From the NCBI GenBank assembly GCA_027078365.1, contig JALWYQ010000039.1, positions 1-64,000 of the forward strand: a stretch of 64,000 nucleotides of DNA. The letters run 5' to 3'. The notes beneath the pieces were generated by a model. That model did not search any database. It was given only the letters and a program-made list of their open reading frames with translations, and was not told the origin of the DNA. A program made the translations under genes and the position numbers. Positions within the stretch are counted from its first letter, which is position 1. Every line of letters begins with the position of its first letter. Source of the stretch: Phycisphaerae bacterium. GTDB lineage: Bacteria; Planctomycetota; Phycisphaerae; Sedimentisphaerales; Sedimentisphaeraceae. Of this stretch, positions 34,830 to 44,852 are shown piece by piece.

Positions 34830-36902
34830 CTACCCTATAAACAGAGAACCAATCTGATACGTAGCTAGCGTCAGGATATATGCAAGAATTGTCAGACCTA
34901 CAAATTGAAACAATGCCCATTTTATAGATTTTGTTTCTTTCCAAGTTACTGCTACCGTAGCAAAACACGGCGCAGATATAAGAGTAAAGAGCATTATGCA
35001 AAACGCTGTTAATTTGTCGTAATTGTCTCGTAATGTCTGACGCAGAGACTCATTATCGCCCTTCGTTTCTTCGAGCGAGAAAACTATCCCAAGCTGAGAA
35101 ACAAAAACTTCTTTCGCCGCTACCGAACCAATTAAAGCTGTGCCTATTTTCCAATCAAACCCGAGCGGCTTTATAACCGGCTCTATAGCCCTGCCAACTC
35201 TGCCAGAGATTGAACGCTCTAGCTCAAACGCCTGCGCAGCAGCTGAATTCTGTTTAAATTTACTCATCTCCTCATCGTTAGGCCGTGGGTATCGAGTTGC
35301 TGCCCAAAGGACAATAGAGATTAAGAGTATCACAGTTCCTGCCTTTTGCAAATATTGCCATCCATTCTCCCACATGTGGATAAGCAAGCCCTTCGCTGTC
35401 GGCATTCTGTATGGTGGCAACTCCATAACAAATGGAGTCGTTTCTCCCTTAAAAACTGTAGCCCGCAAGAGCCTTGCGCAGATTATCGCAAGAACAATGC
35501 CAATGACGTACAATGAAAACATCACAACTGCTCGATATTGAACCGCAAAGAATGCCGGAATAAATAACGTATAGACGGTGAGCTTTGCGCCACAACTCAT
35601 AAGAGGTATTATCATTATTGTCGTTAAGCGATTGCGTCTATTCTCAAGAATCCTAGTTGACATAATAGCCGGTACGCTACAACCAAATCCAATTAGCATA
35701 GGAATAAAACTCTTACCGTGCAAGCCTATCTTATGCATAATTCTATCCATTATAAAGGCTGCGCGAGCCATATACCCAGTATCCTCAAGATAAGCGATAC
35801 CAAGAAAGAGTAGAAGAATATTAGGCAAAAATACAATAACCCCGCCAACACCGCCAAGTATGCCATCGATAATCAATGACTTAAGCTCAAGAGAAACGCT
35901 ATCCGGCCAATGATTCTCTATAAGACGTGAAAGGCTATCAATTGCCTTTTCAATCCAAGCCATTGGATAGCTACCAAGGGTGAATGTAAGCCAGAAAACC
36001 ACAAACATTACGACTGCAAAAATAAGCAGACCAACAACAGGCATAGTTACAATCTTGTCAATTTTATCGCTCATCTCGTGTCTAGATTCGACACTGCTCT
36101 TTACTGTTTCCTCACAAGCGCCAGAGATAAAGCCATATCGCCTATCGGCAATCAAAATCTCGGCATCATCATTATAGATACTCCTTAGTCTCTGTTGTGA
36201 CGAACTAAGAGCTTCTAGAAGTTCTTTAGACTTAATCTCCGAAATGATTTGTTTATCATTCTCAAGAAGTTTTACACAAAGCCATCTACGATTATAATGT
36301 TTAAGAAGCTCATGTTCGTGGTCTAAAAGGGAATCTATCTTAGCGAGTTCCTTCTCTATCTCGTTGCCGTAATTAATTTTCGCTAAACTATTTGAGCAAT
36401 TCTCTGAGTCTAGAATAACACTAACAAGCTCATCAACCCCCTCGCCTTTGCTACCTACCGTCTCTACTATGCGCGAGTCCAAGAGATTCGACAATGCTTC
36501 TATGTCAAAGTGATAACCTCTATTCTTTGCTATATCGACCATATTAAAAACAAGCACAAGAGGAACGCGCATCTCTATTAATTGAACCGCAAGAAACAGA
36601 TTACGCTCAAGATTTGATGCGTCAACAACATCAATAACTAGATCTGGTTTATTGTCGAGTATATAGTTTCTAGTTACTAATTCTTCAACAGAATAGGCTG
36701 AAAGGCTATAGGTTCCAGGGAGGTCAACAATCTCAACGCGCCTGCCATCTTTGACAAAAAAACCTTCTTTTTTCTCAACGGTAACACCAGGATAATTGCC
36801 GACCTTCTGGCGACTACCTGTTAGAGCATTGAAAATCGTTGTTTTACCACTATTTGGATTGCCGACAAGGGCAACTGTTAGTTTTTTCATTTTGTAGCTC
36901 AC
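34830..36902 (-). CDS. feoB: Ferrous iron transporter FeoB
   Basis: An inner-membrane Fe2+ transporter with an N-terminal GTPase. The 690 residues are shorter than E. coli FeoB (773). G domain: GNPNSGKTTIFNALTG (G1), DLPGTYSLSAYSVEE (G3), VFNMVD (G4). A helical spacer follows at about 170-280. The membrane part has two Gate-like repeats (GGVGGVIVFLPNILLLFLGIAYLEDTGYMARAAF and GFGCSVPAIMSTR). ATG overlaps the feoA stop (ATGA). A second ATG four codons on (MKKLTV) could also serve as start. Confidence 0.97.
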   Translation of the reverse strand: MSYKMKKLTVALVGNPNSGKTTIFNALTGSRQKVGNYPGVTVEKKEGFFVKDGRRVEIVDLPGTYSLSAYSVEELVTRNYILDNKPDLVIDVVDASNLERNLFLAVQLIEMRVPLVLVFNMVDIAKNRGYHFDIEALSNLLDSRIVETVGSKGEGVDELVSVILDSENCSNSLAKINYGNEIEKELAKIDSLLDHEHELLKHYNRRWLCVKLLENDKQIISEIKSKELLEALSSSQQRLRSIYNDDAEILIADRRYGFISGACEETVKSSVESRHEMSDKIDKIVTMPVVGLLIFAVVMFVVFWLTFTLGSYPMAWIEKAIDSLSRLIENHWPDSVSLELKSLIIDGILGGVGGVIVFLPNILLLFLGIAYLEDTGYMARAAFIMDRIMHKIGLHGKSFIPMLIGFGCSVPAIMSTRILENRRNRLTTIMIIPLMSCGAKLTVYTLFIPAFFAVQYRAVVMFSLYVIGIVLAIICARLLRATVFKGETTPFVMELPPYRMPTAKGLLIHMWENGWQYLQKAGTVILLISIVLWAATRYPRPNDEEMSKFKQNSAAAQAFELERSISGRVGRAIEPVIKPLGFDWKIGTALIGSVAAKEVFVSQLGIVFSLEETKGDNESLRQTLRDNYDKLTAFCIMLFTLISAPCFATVAVTWKETKSIKWALFQFVGLTILAYILTLATYQIGSLFIG

Positions 36903-37135
36903 TTGGCTCTAGTTACAAATATTTTATTAGCCATACCTCTTCCAAGAACCACGCGAGAATCTTTAAGTCTAACAATAACTTGACCTTGAGATACGCTGCG
37001 CACTACTGTTATTTTCGAATCTGGCAAAAGCCCCATTGCCGCAAGACGTTGCTTTAACTCTCTGCCAGCTTCAATCCTGCTAACCATAACCTCTTCACCT
37101 GGATCAGCTTCGAGAATTGTCATCGTTTTTTTCAT
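36899..37135 (-). CDS. feoA: FeoA domain protein
   Basis: A 78-residue SH3-like cytoplasmic protein needed for FeoB function. Visible: ELKQRLAAMGLLPDSKITVVRS and VRLKDSRVVLGRGMANKIFV, typical of FeoA. It lies between the dtxR-family regulator (6-bp gap) and feoB (4-bp overlap). Confidence 0.93.
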   Translation of the reverse strand: MKKTMTILEADPGEEVMVSRIEAGRELKQRLAAMGLLPDSKITVVRSVSQGQVIVRLKDSRVVLGRGMANKIFVTRAK

Positions 37136-37141
37136 ACAGCG

Positions 37142-37606
37142 TTAATCCTTACCTTTATTCTCTTTAAGGCTCTGGCAGAACAAAGTCTTTAAATCTACCG
37201 AACCGATCTTGTTGGCTCTAAGAAATTCATCTAGCTTAATCAGACGCCCAACAATCTCGCCACTTAGGGCATGTTCAGCACGACAAGCTGCATCTTCTGC
37301 AGACGAGGCATCAATACCCAAAATCTCTGAAAAGAACGCCTTTAATGCTTGATGTTTCTTCACTACTTCCTTAGCAGAAAAACGCCCCTTCTCGGTTAAG
37401 GTTACATACCCGTAAGGCTTATAGTTCACAAAGCCCCTCTCAGATAGCTGACGCAAGGCACCAGTAACACTAGATTTGGCAACATCGAGTTTTTCTGAGA
37501 TATCTCTACTGCGAGCAACCTTCTGCTCACTTTGAGAGAGCGCGTAAATCGCCTCGAGGTAATCCTCTAGAGATGCACTAAGCTGGTCTGTACTGTTATT
37601 TGTCAT
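37142..37606 (-). CDS. DtxR/MntR family metal-dependent repressor
   Basis: A 154-residue winged-helix repressor that senses Fe2+ or Mn2+. DNA-binding part: SLEDYLEAIYALSQ, RSRDISEKLDVAKSSVTGALRQLSERGFVNY. Metal-binding and dimer part: GRFSAKEVVKKHQALKAFFSEILGI and the CRAEHALS helix. It has no C-terminal SH3 domain, so it is closer to MntR in length; the role of the missing domain may be taken by the separate FeoA. As first gene of the feo operon it probably represses its own transcription through the dyads at 37632-37673. Confidence 0.9.
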   Translation of the reverse strand: MTNNSTDQLSASLEDYLEAIYALSQSEQKVARSRDISEKLDVAKSSVTGALRQLSERGFVNYKPYGYVTLTEKGRFSAKEVVKKHQALKAFFSEILGIDASSAEDAACRAEHALSGEIVGRLIKLDEFLRANKIGSVDLKTLFCQSLKENKGKD

Positions 37607-37639
37607 TACACATCCTTAATGTTAATTAAACTTAGCATT

Positions 37640-37673
37640 ATTCTAGCAAGCTAAAAAAGTTAGTCAAGGCTAA
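37640..37673 (-). promoter_or_regulatory. feo operon promoter with overlapping DtxR-like operator
   Basis: On the minus strand, -35 TTGACT (37667-37662), 16 nt, -10 TAGAAT (37645-37640). The -35 sits inside the dyad TTAGCCTTGACTAA (37660-37673), which resembles DtxR-type TTAG...CTAA sites. A second TTAGC/GCTAA pair spans the -10. Confidence 0.55.
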
Positions 37674-37846
37674 TCCTGTGTGTTTGCGTTTTAATCAAGC
37701 TCTTTTTTTCGCACAAATATCCTAATATAAAGCACTTAAGATACCGATGTAATCAAGGTAGTATCTAAAAGTAGGAGAAATAATTCTGCAGTTACACTGC
37801 GAATATTTCAAATTTGTCCGCTGTCAAATTTAGGAGAGACTCATAT

Positions 37847-39709
37847 ATGTGTGGGATTGTAGCTTATCTAGGACAGAAAAAGGCTCTGCCAATCCTCTTA
37901 GAGGGCCTAAAGCGGCTTGAGTACAGAGGGTATGATTCTGCAGGAATTGCAATCTACGATAACGGCAAGATATTTACCTCAAAAACCAAAGGCAGGATTA
38001 GTGAACTCGAAAAACTCACAAGCGAAAATAAGACAGATGCAACAATGGGAATCGGACACACTCGCTGGGCAACACACGGAAAACCAAATGAGATAAATTC
38101 ACACCCACACACTGACTTCTCAAACAAAATAACACTTGTCCATAACGGAATTGTTGAAAATTACACAACACTCAAGAAATGGTTACTATCAAAAGGTTTC
38201 GAGTTTAAAAGTGATACTGACTCAGAAGTCATAGTCAACCTGATAGGCTATTTTTACTCAAACCATGACTCTGATTACAAAATCCCTGATGGGCAAGATA
38301 GATTTGAATGGGCTGTTCAACAGGCACTAAACAAGCTTATAGGTAGCTACGGATTGGCAATTATATGCTCTGACTACCCAGACTCAATCATCTGCGCAAG
38401 AAAAGGCTCGCCTCTAATACTTGGGGTTGGAGACAGCGAATATATAATCGCCTCAGACGCCTCAGCAATCGTAGAGCATACAAAGCAAGCGATTTATCTA
38501 TCAGATAATGAAATGGCAACAATCAACGCAGACGGCTTTAGAACTCTAACTATTGACAACATCGAAACAACCAAAGACCTCAAAGATATAGAATTCTCTC
38601 TAGAAGAAATAGAATTAAGCAGTTACGACCACTATATGCTCAAAGAGATATTTGAGCAACCTGAAGCACTTGAGAGATGTTTTGGTGGTAGAATACAACT
38701 TGGTGAATCTAAAATTGTTCTTGGCGGCATAACAGACATGGCCAGAAAACTTACAAGAGCAAAAAGAATAATACTTACAGGTTGTGGCACTGCTTGGCAT
38801 GCCGGATTAATTGGTGAGTATATGCTAGAGCAACTAGCTAGAATCCCTACCGAAGTAGAATACGCAAGCGAATTTCGATATAGAAATCCAATCATTGAAG
38901 ATGGAACGGTTGTAATTGCAGTTAGCCAGTCTGGCGAAACCGCTGACACTTTAGCTGCAATAGAGATGGCAAAAGAGAGAGGTGCAATAGTTCTTGGATT
39001 GGTTAATGTTGTTGGCTCCACAATATCAAGAATGACAGATGCTGGAATCTATCTAAGGGTAGGCCCTGAGATTGGAGTGGCAAGTACAAAAGCCTTCACC
39101 GCACAGGTTGCTGTTCTTGCTATGCTTGCAATAGAACTTGGTCGCAGAAGGCATTTGTCAAATTTAGAAGCGGCGTCTCTATTAGAAGGGCTTGATTCTA
39201 TTCCAAACAAAATCCGCTCAATCCTCAAGCAGTCAGAATATATAAGAGACATAGCAAAAGAAAATTATGAGCAAAATAACTGGCTCTTTATGGGAAGAGG
39301 GTTCAACTACCCTACCGCTCTTGAGGGAGCACTCAAGCTAAAAGAGATTAGCTATATTCACGCTGAAGGACTCGCCGCAGCCGAGATGAAACATGGACCA
39401 ATCGCTTTAATAACCAACGCAACTCCTGCTGTGTTTATAGCAACTCTTGGATCTCATTATGAAAAAATAATATCTAATATCGAAGAAGTTCGCGCAAGGG
39501 GCGGCAAGACTATAGTGATTGCTACAGAAGGTGATGAAAACATCAAGGCTTTCGCAGACCATCTAATCTCAATACCAGATGCCCCTGACTCTCTTCAGCC
39601 ACTTTTGACTGTAATTCCACTACAACTTCTAGCTTACCACGCAGCTCTTCTTAGAGGGCTAGATGTAGATAAGCCAAGAAACTTGGCAAAGAGTGTAACC
39701 GTCGAATAA
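37847..39709 (+). CDS. glmS: Glutamine-fructose-6-phosphate aminotransferase (isomerising)
   Basis: GlmS makes glucosamine-6-phosphate from fructose-6-phosphate and glutamine, the entry to UDP-GlcNAc. Start ATG 37847 gives MCGIVAYLG, whose Cys becomes the catalytic N-terminal residue; AGGAGA lies upstream. The longer ORF from 37814 would bury that Cys. Length is 620 residues, close to the usual 609. Visible: glutaminase HTRWATHGKPNEINSHPH, SDTDSEVI; SIS domains GCGTAWHAGL, SQSGETADTL, EGALKLKEISYIHAEGLAAAEMKHGPIAL; C-terminus KPRNLAKSVTVE. No ribozyme-like glmS leader was recognised upstream. Confidence 0.97.
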   Translation: MCGIVAYLGQKKALPILLEGLKRLEYRGYDSAGIAIYDNGKIFTSKTKGRISELEKLTSENKTDATMGIGHTRWATHGKPNEINSHPHTDFSNKITLVHNGIVENYTTLKKWLLSKGFEFKSDTDSEVIVNLIGYFYSNHDSDYKIPDGQDRFEWAVQQALNKLIGSYGLAIICSDYPDSIICARKGSPLILGVGDSEYIIASDASAIVEHTKQAIYLSDNEMATINADGFRTLTIDNIETTKDLKDIEFSLEEIELSSYDHYMLKEIFEQPEALERCFGGRIQLGESKIVLGGITDMARKLTRAKRIILTGCGTAWHAGLIGEYMLEQLARIPTEVEYASEFRYRNPIIEDGTVVIAVSQSGETADTLAAIEMAKERGAIVLGLVNVVGSTISRMTDAGIYLRVGPEIGVASTKAFTAQVAVLAMLAIELGRRRHLSNLEAASLLEGLDSIPNKIRSILKQSEYIRDIAKENYEQNNWLFMGRGFNYPTALEGALKLKEISYIHAEGLAAAEMKHGPIALITNATPAVFIATLGSHYEKIISNIEEVRARGGKTIVIATEGDENIKAFADHLISIPDAPDSLQPLLTVIPLQLLAYHAALLRGLDVDKPRNLAKSVTVE

Positions 39710-39725
39710 TTGATGCATAATTAAA

Positions 39726-39763
39726 AAGAAAGAGACTTTTCGATATGGAAAAGTCTCTTTCTT
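39726..39763. terminator. Bidirectional terminator between glmS and the ACT gene
   Basis: Inverted repeat AAAGAGACTTTTC/GAAAAGTCTCTTT with a gatatg loop. A/T runs on both sides serve the convergent genes. Confidence 0.85.
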
Positions 39764-39770
39764 TATTTGT

Positions 39771-40247
39771 CTATTTAGCTCTGCGCTGAGATGAGGCCTT
39801 CTTTGTCCTTTTCTTCTCTTTTTCCGAGTTAGTCTTAGACAAGGCGTCCTTAATTACCTTTATTGCCCTTTTAACATTTGCTACCTTTAAAACTCCAGTT
39901 GCCTTACCGCCTTTTCCACCAGCAGTACAGTATGCGTAAGAGATGTTGATGTGTTCTTTCGCAAGGATTTGAGTTGCTTGCGCGAGCGAACCGGCTTTAT
40001 TATCCATTCTCAAACAAAGCACGCTTGTTTCACTATACCTTAAATTTAGCTTATCTAGGACTTCTTTGGCCTTATTCTTGTTAGAGACAATCAGTCTCAT
40101 AACACCATGTTCTACCGAGTCCATCATAGTCATTGCAATAATGTTAAGCTTCGCCTTGGCTAGTTCACCTAAGACCTGTGATAAGACGCCTGGCTTATTA
40201 ACCATAAAGATTGAAAACTGAGTCTCCATAAAACTATCTTGAAACAT
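39771..40247 (-). CDS. Tandem ACT-domain protein
   Basis: A 158-residue protein of two ACT domains: residues about 7-70 (FSIFMVNKPGVLSQVLGELAKAKLNIIAMTM) and about 75-135 (CLRMDNKAGSLAQATQILAKEHINISYAYC). A basic tail (KKRTKKASSQRRAK) follows. ACT pairs usually bind amino acids. The start at 40247 is supported by AAGGAGG 8 nt upstream. It lies downstream of the STAS gene and the peptide transporter operon, so it may sense amino acids delivered by that system (inferred). Similar tandem-ACT proteins occur stand-alone in planctomycetes and deltaproteobacteria. Confidence 0.85.
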   Translation of the reverse strand: MFQDSFMETQFSIFMVNKPGVLSQVLGELAKAKLNIIAMTMMDSVEHGVMRLIVSNKNKAKEVLDKLNLRYSETSVLCLRMDNKAGSLAQATQILAKEHINISYAYCTAGGKGGKATGVLKVANVKRAIKVIKDALSKTNSEKEKKRTKKASSQRRAK

Positions 40248-40268
40248 ATAAATGCCTCCTTATTTAAC

Positions 40269-40625
40269 CTATTCAAGTGCCGCAATTGCACTGTTAATAT
40301 CAGGGTAATATTTAAGGATTTTATCGAGATTTGTTATACGAAACAATCGCGAAAGTTGAGGATTTATTCCGGAGATAATCATTTTACCGCCATACGCCTC
40401 AATCTTCTTCCAACCATTAAGTAGCATTCCAAGAGCTTTTGATGAGAAAAATTTGATGTCATCAAAATTTATGATTAACTTAGATGGTTGATTAGATTTA
40501 ATATAACCAACGAAAATCTCACTTGTTTTATCTATTTCTAGAACACTGCTGACATCTCTCTGGCCAAGTGTAATAACTGTTACACCTGAAACTTCTCTTA
40601 TATTTAATTCATCAGCGTTATGCAT
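40269..40625 (-). CDS. STAS-domain anti-sigma factor antagonist-like protein
   Basis: A 118-residue SpoIIAA-like STAS protein. The core strand-helix FDDIKFFSSKALGMLLNGWK matches the phosphorylatable Ser site of anti-sigma antagonists, and ISGINPQLSRLFRITNLDKIL matches the C-terminal helix region. It would bind a serine kinase/anti-sigma partner, which is not seen nearby. It lies 36 bp after oppF. Confidence 0.88.
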   Translation of the reverse strand: MHNADELNIREVSGVTVITLGQRDVSSVLEIDKTSEIFVGYIKSNQPSKLIINFDDIKFFSSKALGMLLNGWKKIEAYGGKMIISGINPQLSRLFRITNLDKILKYYPDINSAIAALE

Positions 40626-40661
40626 CTTCTTTTCTTTCCTTTTTAATGCAATAAATCTTCT

Positions 40662-41645
40662 CTATGCCTTCCAGCAAGCCACAAGATGCTCACCAGAGTC
40701 ATCCTTGCTCTCCAATTTCTGTTGATTATGCCTGCACGCATCTTCAGCAATCGGACAGCGTGGATGAAATGCACAACCTGAAGGAGGATTAGATGGGCTT
40801 GGCACCTCTCCTTTCAAAATCGTACGATTTACCACTCTATTTGGATTGGGCTGTGGTATTGCACTCATTAGAGCTTTAGTATATGGATGCTTTGCATTAG
40901 AGAAAAGTTTTTTAGCCGTTGTAATCTCAACAATCTTGCCAAGATACATAACTGCTACAAAATCACTAATGTGCTCAACAACAGCTAAATCATGCGCAAT
41001 AAACAGATAGGTAAGCCCCATTTGTTGCTGCAGGTCTTGAAGTAGATTGACAATCTGAGATTGTATCGAAACATCCAATGCGCTCACTGGTTCATCACAC
41101 ACTATAAACTTAGGCTCAAGAGCAAGAGCCCGTGCAATGCCAATACGTTGACGCTGACCGCCAGAGAATTCATGGGCGTATCTATTGAGGCAAGACCCTG
41201 ATAAACCAGACATCTCTAAGAGCTCAACAACCCTATCTCTTCTACGATTTGGCTCTATTAATCCATGAACCCCTAGCGATTCTCCAACAATATTCTCCAC
41301 TGTCATACGTGGGTTTAGAGAACCATACGGGTCTTGAAATATAATCTGCATATCTTTTCTTACCCTTTGCATCTGATCTTTACTCAGAGAAAAGATATCT
41401 TTAGAATCAAATTCAACCCTTCCAGATGTATGAGGAATTAGCCGCAGGATTGAGCGGCCAACGGTTGTCTTGCCACAACCACTCTCACCAACCAAACCAA
41501 GCGTCTTGCCTACTGGAATAGTAAAACTAACCCCATCGACCGCCTTAACAGAACCAACTACCCTAGAAAAGAGCCCCTTAGTTATTGGAAAGTAAGTTTT
41601 CAGAGAGTCAACTTTTATCAAAATGTCGTCTTTTTTTTCACTCAT
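40662..41645 (-). CDS. Oligopeptide/dipeptide ABC transporter ATP-binding protein (OppF/DppF type)
   Basis: A 327-residue ATPase for peptide import. Walker [11 protein letters not shown]-loop [12 protein letters not shown], signature [16 protein letters not shown], Walker [14 protein letters not shown]-loop FIAHD. The C-terminal oligopeptide extension is present with its cysteine cluster ([16 protein letters not shown]), which in relatives can bind an Fe-S cluster. Sixth gene of the operon, 26 bp after the OppD gene. Confidence 0.93.
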   Translation of the reverse strand: MSEKKDDILIKVDSLKTYFPITKGLFSRVVGSVKAVDGVSFTIPVGKTLGLVGESGCGKTTVGRSILRLIPHTSGRVEFDSKDIFSLSKDQMQRVRKDMQIIFQDPYGSLNPRMTVENIVGESLGVHGLIEPNRRRDRVVELLEMSGLSGSCLNRYAHEFSGGQRQRIGIARALALEPKFIVCDEPVSALDVSIQSQIVNLLQDLQQQMGLTYLFIAHDLAVVEHISDFVAVMYLGKIVEITTAKKLFSNAKHPYTKALMSAIPQPNPNRVVNRTILKGEVPSPSNPPSGCAFHPRCPIAEDACRHNQQKLESKDDSGEHLVACWKA

Positions 41646-41671
41646 ATATCAATCAAAACCTTTGTAGTTTT

Positions 41672-42649
41672 TTAAAGCTTTGCATGCCAACAGGCAACTG
41701 CTCTTCCGCAACCGTCTTCTACGAGCGGTGGCTCTTGAGTCTGGCATTTTTTGTCTTTGCAACCAATACTACATCTTGGATGAAATTTACATCCGCTTGG
41801 AAAGTTCAAAGGATCGGGAACACTACCCTCAATTGTATCCAAGCGTTCTTTATCACTGCCAAGAATTGGTAGAGAAGCTAAAAGCCCTTTAGTATAAGGG
41901 TGCGCTGGTGTTGCAAATAGAGCATCAACCGGTGCCTTTTCAACAATCTTGGAAGCATACATGACAACCACATAATCAGCGTTTTCTGCAACAACACCAA
42001 GATCGTGAGTTATCAAAAGAATACTCATATTGTTTCTCTTTTGGATTTCTCTTAAAAGCTCTAGGATCTGAGCCTGTATCGTAACATCAAGAGCGGTCGT
42101 TGGCTCATCGGCAATGAGTAATTTAGGATCGCAAGAGAGTGCCATTGCAATCATAACCCTTTGACGCATTCCACCAGAGAGTTGATGTGGATACTCATTA
42201 GCCCTAATGTCAGGGTCAGCAATACCTACGAGTCTTAACATATCTACTGCTTTAGTCCAAGCGGCATCACCCTTTAGAGTTTGATGCCTTTCGATCGCTT
42301 CGACAATCTGCTCTCCAACCGTATATACAGGGTTTAGGCTAGTCATCGGCTCTTGAAATATCATAGCGATTTCGTTGCCGCGAATGCTGCGCATCTTCTT
42401 TTCGCTAAATTCGAGAAGATTCTCTCCGTTGAGTAAGATCTCACCACCAAGAACTTTACTCGGAGGTGACGGTATCAATCGCATAACAGAGAGAGATGTG
42501 ACACTCTTACCGCAACCACTCTCACCTACAACAGCAACACTTTCTCCCTTACGAAGCTGATAACTAACACCATCAACAGCATTTACAACACCATCGTCTG
42601 TATCAAAAGATACGCAAAGATCTTTAATTTCTAAGAGTACTTCACTCAT
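41672..42649 (-). CDS. Oligopeptide/dipeptide ABC transporter ATP-binding protein (OppD/DppD type)
   Basis: A 325-residue ATPase partner. Walker [17 protein letters not shown]-loop [17 protein letters not shown], signature [15 protein letters not shown], Walker [14 protein letters not shown]-loop LITHD. The C-terminal Cys cluster is [18 protein letters not shown]. It overlaps the OppC permease gene by 4 bp, so expression is coupled. Confidence 0.93.
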   Translation of the reverse strand: MSEVLLEIKDLCVSFDTDDGVVNAVDGVSYQLRKGESVAVVGESGCGKSVTSLSVMRLIPSPPSKVLGGEILLNGENLLEFSEKKMRSIRGNEIAMIFQEPMTSLNPVYTVGEQIVEAIERHQTLKGDAAWTKAVDMLRLVGIADPDIRANEYPHQLSGGMRQRVMIAMALSCDPKLLIADEPTTALDVTIQAQILELLREIQKRNNMSILLITHDLGVVAENADYVVVMYASKIVEKAPVDALFATPAHPYTKGLLASLPILGSDKERLDTIEGSVPDPLNFPSGCKFHPRCSIGCKDKKCQTQEPPLVEDGCGRAVACWHAKL

Positions 42650-43854
42650 GCTGCCTTCCTCAAACGTGGGTCTATAGCATCGCGCAGCCCCTCTCCAACG
42701 AGATTATAGGATACTGCCGTAAGGAAAATAGCTATTCCAGGAAATAAAGACATCCACCAAAGAAAATGCCCTGTAGCACTAACCCCTTGACTTAGCATCT
42801 GCCCCCAACTTGGAGTTGGAGGAGCTACACCAAAGCCAAGAAAGCTAAGGGACGCTTCTGTAAAGATTGCCCCCGCAATACCGAAAGTAGCCGAAACTAA
42901 AACTGGAGCAATACCATTTGGAAGCATATGCTTAAAAAGTATGCTATGTAGCGGCAAACCAAGCGCTCTAGCCGCTTGAACATAGTCTTGTTTTCTAAGC
43001 TTTAAAAATTCTGCTCTAATAAATCTTGCGTTACCAGTCCAACCTGTAATACCAATTATAATCATGATATTTAGTAGGCTGCGCGGAAAGAATGCCACAA
43101 TCGTAATGATTAAGAAAAACACAGGCACTGCCATCATAATCTCAACGAATCGCATTAAGACAAAATCTACCTTTCCGCCAAAGTAGCCCATTATAGCACC
43201 AATAAAGACACCTATAATTCCGGAAATTCCAACAGCAACGAATCCAACACTAAGTGATATTCTACTACCATGAATCACTCTACAAAGAACATCACATCCA
43301 ACATCATCGGTTCCAAACCAATGCTTCTTACTTGGCGGTTCTTCACGTTCACTGATATTTGTACGCGCAAATCCATACGGAACAATCGGAAAAATGGCAA
43401 AGCTAGCCTCTTTAGATTTGAGTTTGGACTTATAATCCGTAGCGTCTAATTTACTTGGGATTAGAGCAAGTAAACAAGTAATACCGACAATCAAAACGAC
43501 TACACCAACCCCAACCTGCTTAGCCCAAATAGAACCCCTTATTGACGGATTCACTTTCTTAATATTTCTACGATGTAGCAAGAATAATACAACACCAACA
43601 AGTGCAGCGAGAAGCGTGCTGTAATCAACACCGTTTAAGGAAGCGAATAGAGGAAACTTTAATGCCCCATCTATTTTGATTACAAATGGCTTATCGTTAG
43701 CTATAAATGGCGCAAAAACTGCCACCACAAAAAGAAATATTATAAAGGCTAATGAGATTATATTAATGAAGTTCTTAAAGAACTCATCACTAACCATTTG
43801 AGAGTATGACCGTCCCCAATCTGAATGCGTTATTTTTTTTGCCCCTCTAATCAT
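42646..43854 (-). CDS. Oligopeptide ABC transporter permease (OppC/YejE type, with insertion)
   Basis: A 402-residue inner-membrane permease. The usual OppC is about 300 residues. Here about 120 extra residues with two more predicted helices sit between the first helix and the conserved domain (around residues 70-175). After this, [27 protein letters not shown] and the EAA-type loop [23 protein letters not shown] are standard. It ends [18 protein letters not shown]. The insertion resembles the longer YejE-like permeases. It overlaps both neighbours by 4 bp. Confidence 0.9.
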   Translation of the reverse strand: MIRGAKKITHSDWGRSYSQMVSDEFFKNFINIISLAFIIFLFVVAVFAPFIANDKPFVIKIDGALKFPLFASLNGVDYSTLLAALVGVVLFLLHRRNIKKVNPSIRGSIWAKQVGVGVVVLIVGITCLLALIPSKLDATDYKSKLKSKEASFAIFPIVPYGFARTNISEREEPPSKKHWFGTDDVGCDVLCRVIHGSRISLSVGFVAVGISGIIGVFIGAIMGYFGGKVDFVLMRFVEIMMAVPVFFLIITIVAFFPRSLLNIMIIIGITGWTGNARFIRAEFLKLRKQDYVQAARALGLPLHSILFKHMLPNGIAPVLVSATFGIAGAIFTEASLSFLGFGVAPPTPSWGQMLSQGVSATGHFLWWMSLFPGIAIFLTAVSYNLVGEGLRDAIDPRLRKAA

Positions 43855-44852
43855 ACAGAACCCCCTTCAAAACTTATTCTAGGGTCAACAAGAGCATAGG
43901 CTATATCAGCCAATAACAATCCACATAAATTAAGAAATCCCGCTATAGTCGCAACAGCCATAACGATATTGTAATCGCGGGTTGAGATAGCTTCGAATGC
44001 AAGCAAACCCATACCAGGAATACTAAATATCTTTTCAATGATTACAGAACCACCAAACATTGCCGGCAATATTGTTGCCATTATTGTTATAACAGGAATC
44101 ACACTGTTTCTAAACGCATGACGTAAGATAACTATCGAGTTAGATAGCCCCTTTGCCCTTGCAGTACGAATGTAATCCATGCGCATTGTGTCAAGCATAC
44201 CTGCGCGAACCTGCTTGGTTAGATATGCAAAGCCAGCGTATGTCAAACATAACACTGGCAATACCAAATGCCATAACCTATCGCTTAGCCATGCAAAAAA
44301 TGGCAAGTTATCAACGTTATTGCTAGATAAGGACGAAGATGGAAACCAGCAGAAATAATCAGGTGAGCAAAAATAAGCAATGAGCATCTGACCAACCCAC
44401 ATCGCTGGCAAAGACCATAACACTAAAAGCAATATCGAACTAGACCTATCAAAGAAGCTCTTATGATAAACCGCCGACAGGATACCAAGCGGTATTGAGA
44501 TGCTATATATAATCACAAATGCCATAAGGTTTAACGTAAGCGTTATAGGCAATCTTTCTTTAATTAAATCCAAGACCGGTCTGTTGTATTTAATAGAGTC
44601 TCCAAAATCAAACCGCACGACATTGCCAAGCCAAATTATATATTGGACTGGGATTGGCTTATCAAGTCCATGGTGTTTTCTCTGCGCTTCACGTACATCT
44701 GCCGACTTTTCAGAATCAAGCTGAGAATCAGGCCCCATCTGCAAAGAAAACGGATCTCCAGGTGCAATCCTACTAATGGTAAACACCATGATAGTAATTC
44801 CAAGCATAGTTGGAATCATCAATAGCAATCTTCTTAGAATATAGGTTGTCAT
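43851..44852 (-). CDS. Oligopeptide ABC transporter permease (OppB/DppB type)
   Basis: A 333-residue permease with six predicted helices. Family markers are TYILRRLLLMIPTMLGI at the start, HHGLDKPIPVQYIIWLGNVVRFDFGDS, and the EAA loop YIRTARAKGLSNSIVILRHAFRNSVIPV. It shares one base with the upstream binding-protein gene (TAATG) and overlaps oppC by 4 bp. Confidence 0.93.
   Translation of the reverse strand: MTTYILRRLLLMIPTMLGITIMVFTISRIAPGDPFSLQMGPDSQLDSEKSADVREAQRKHHGLDKPIPVQYIIWLGNVVRFDFGDSIKYNRPVLDLIKERLPITLTLNLMAFVIIYSISIPLGILSAVYHKSFFDRSSSILLLVLWSLPAMWVGQMLIAYFCSPDYFCWFPSSSLSSNNVDNLPFFAWLSDRLWHLVLPVLCLTYAGFAYLTKQVRAGMLDTMRMDYIRTARAKGLSNSIVILRHAFRNSVIPVITIMATILPAMFGGSVIIEKIFSIPGMGLLAFEAISTRDYNIVMAVATIAGFLNLCGLLLADIAYALVDPRISFEGGSV

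Noticed and set aside
37710-37846. glmS ribozyme upstream of glmS
   Set aside because: The region is too short and AT-rich and shows no recognisable glmS ribozyme core or double pseudoknot.
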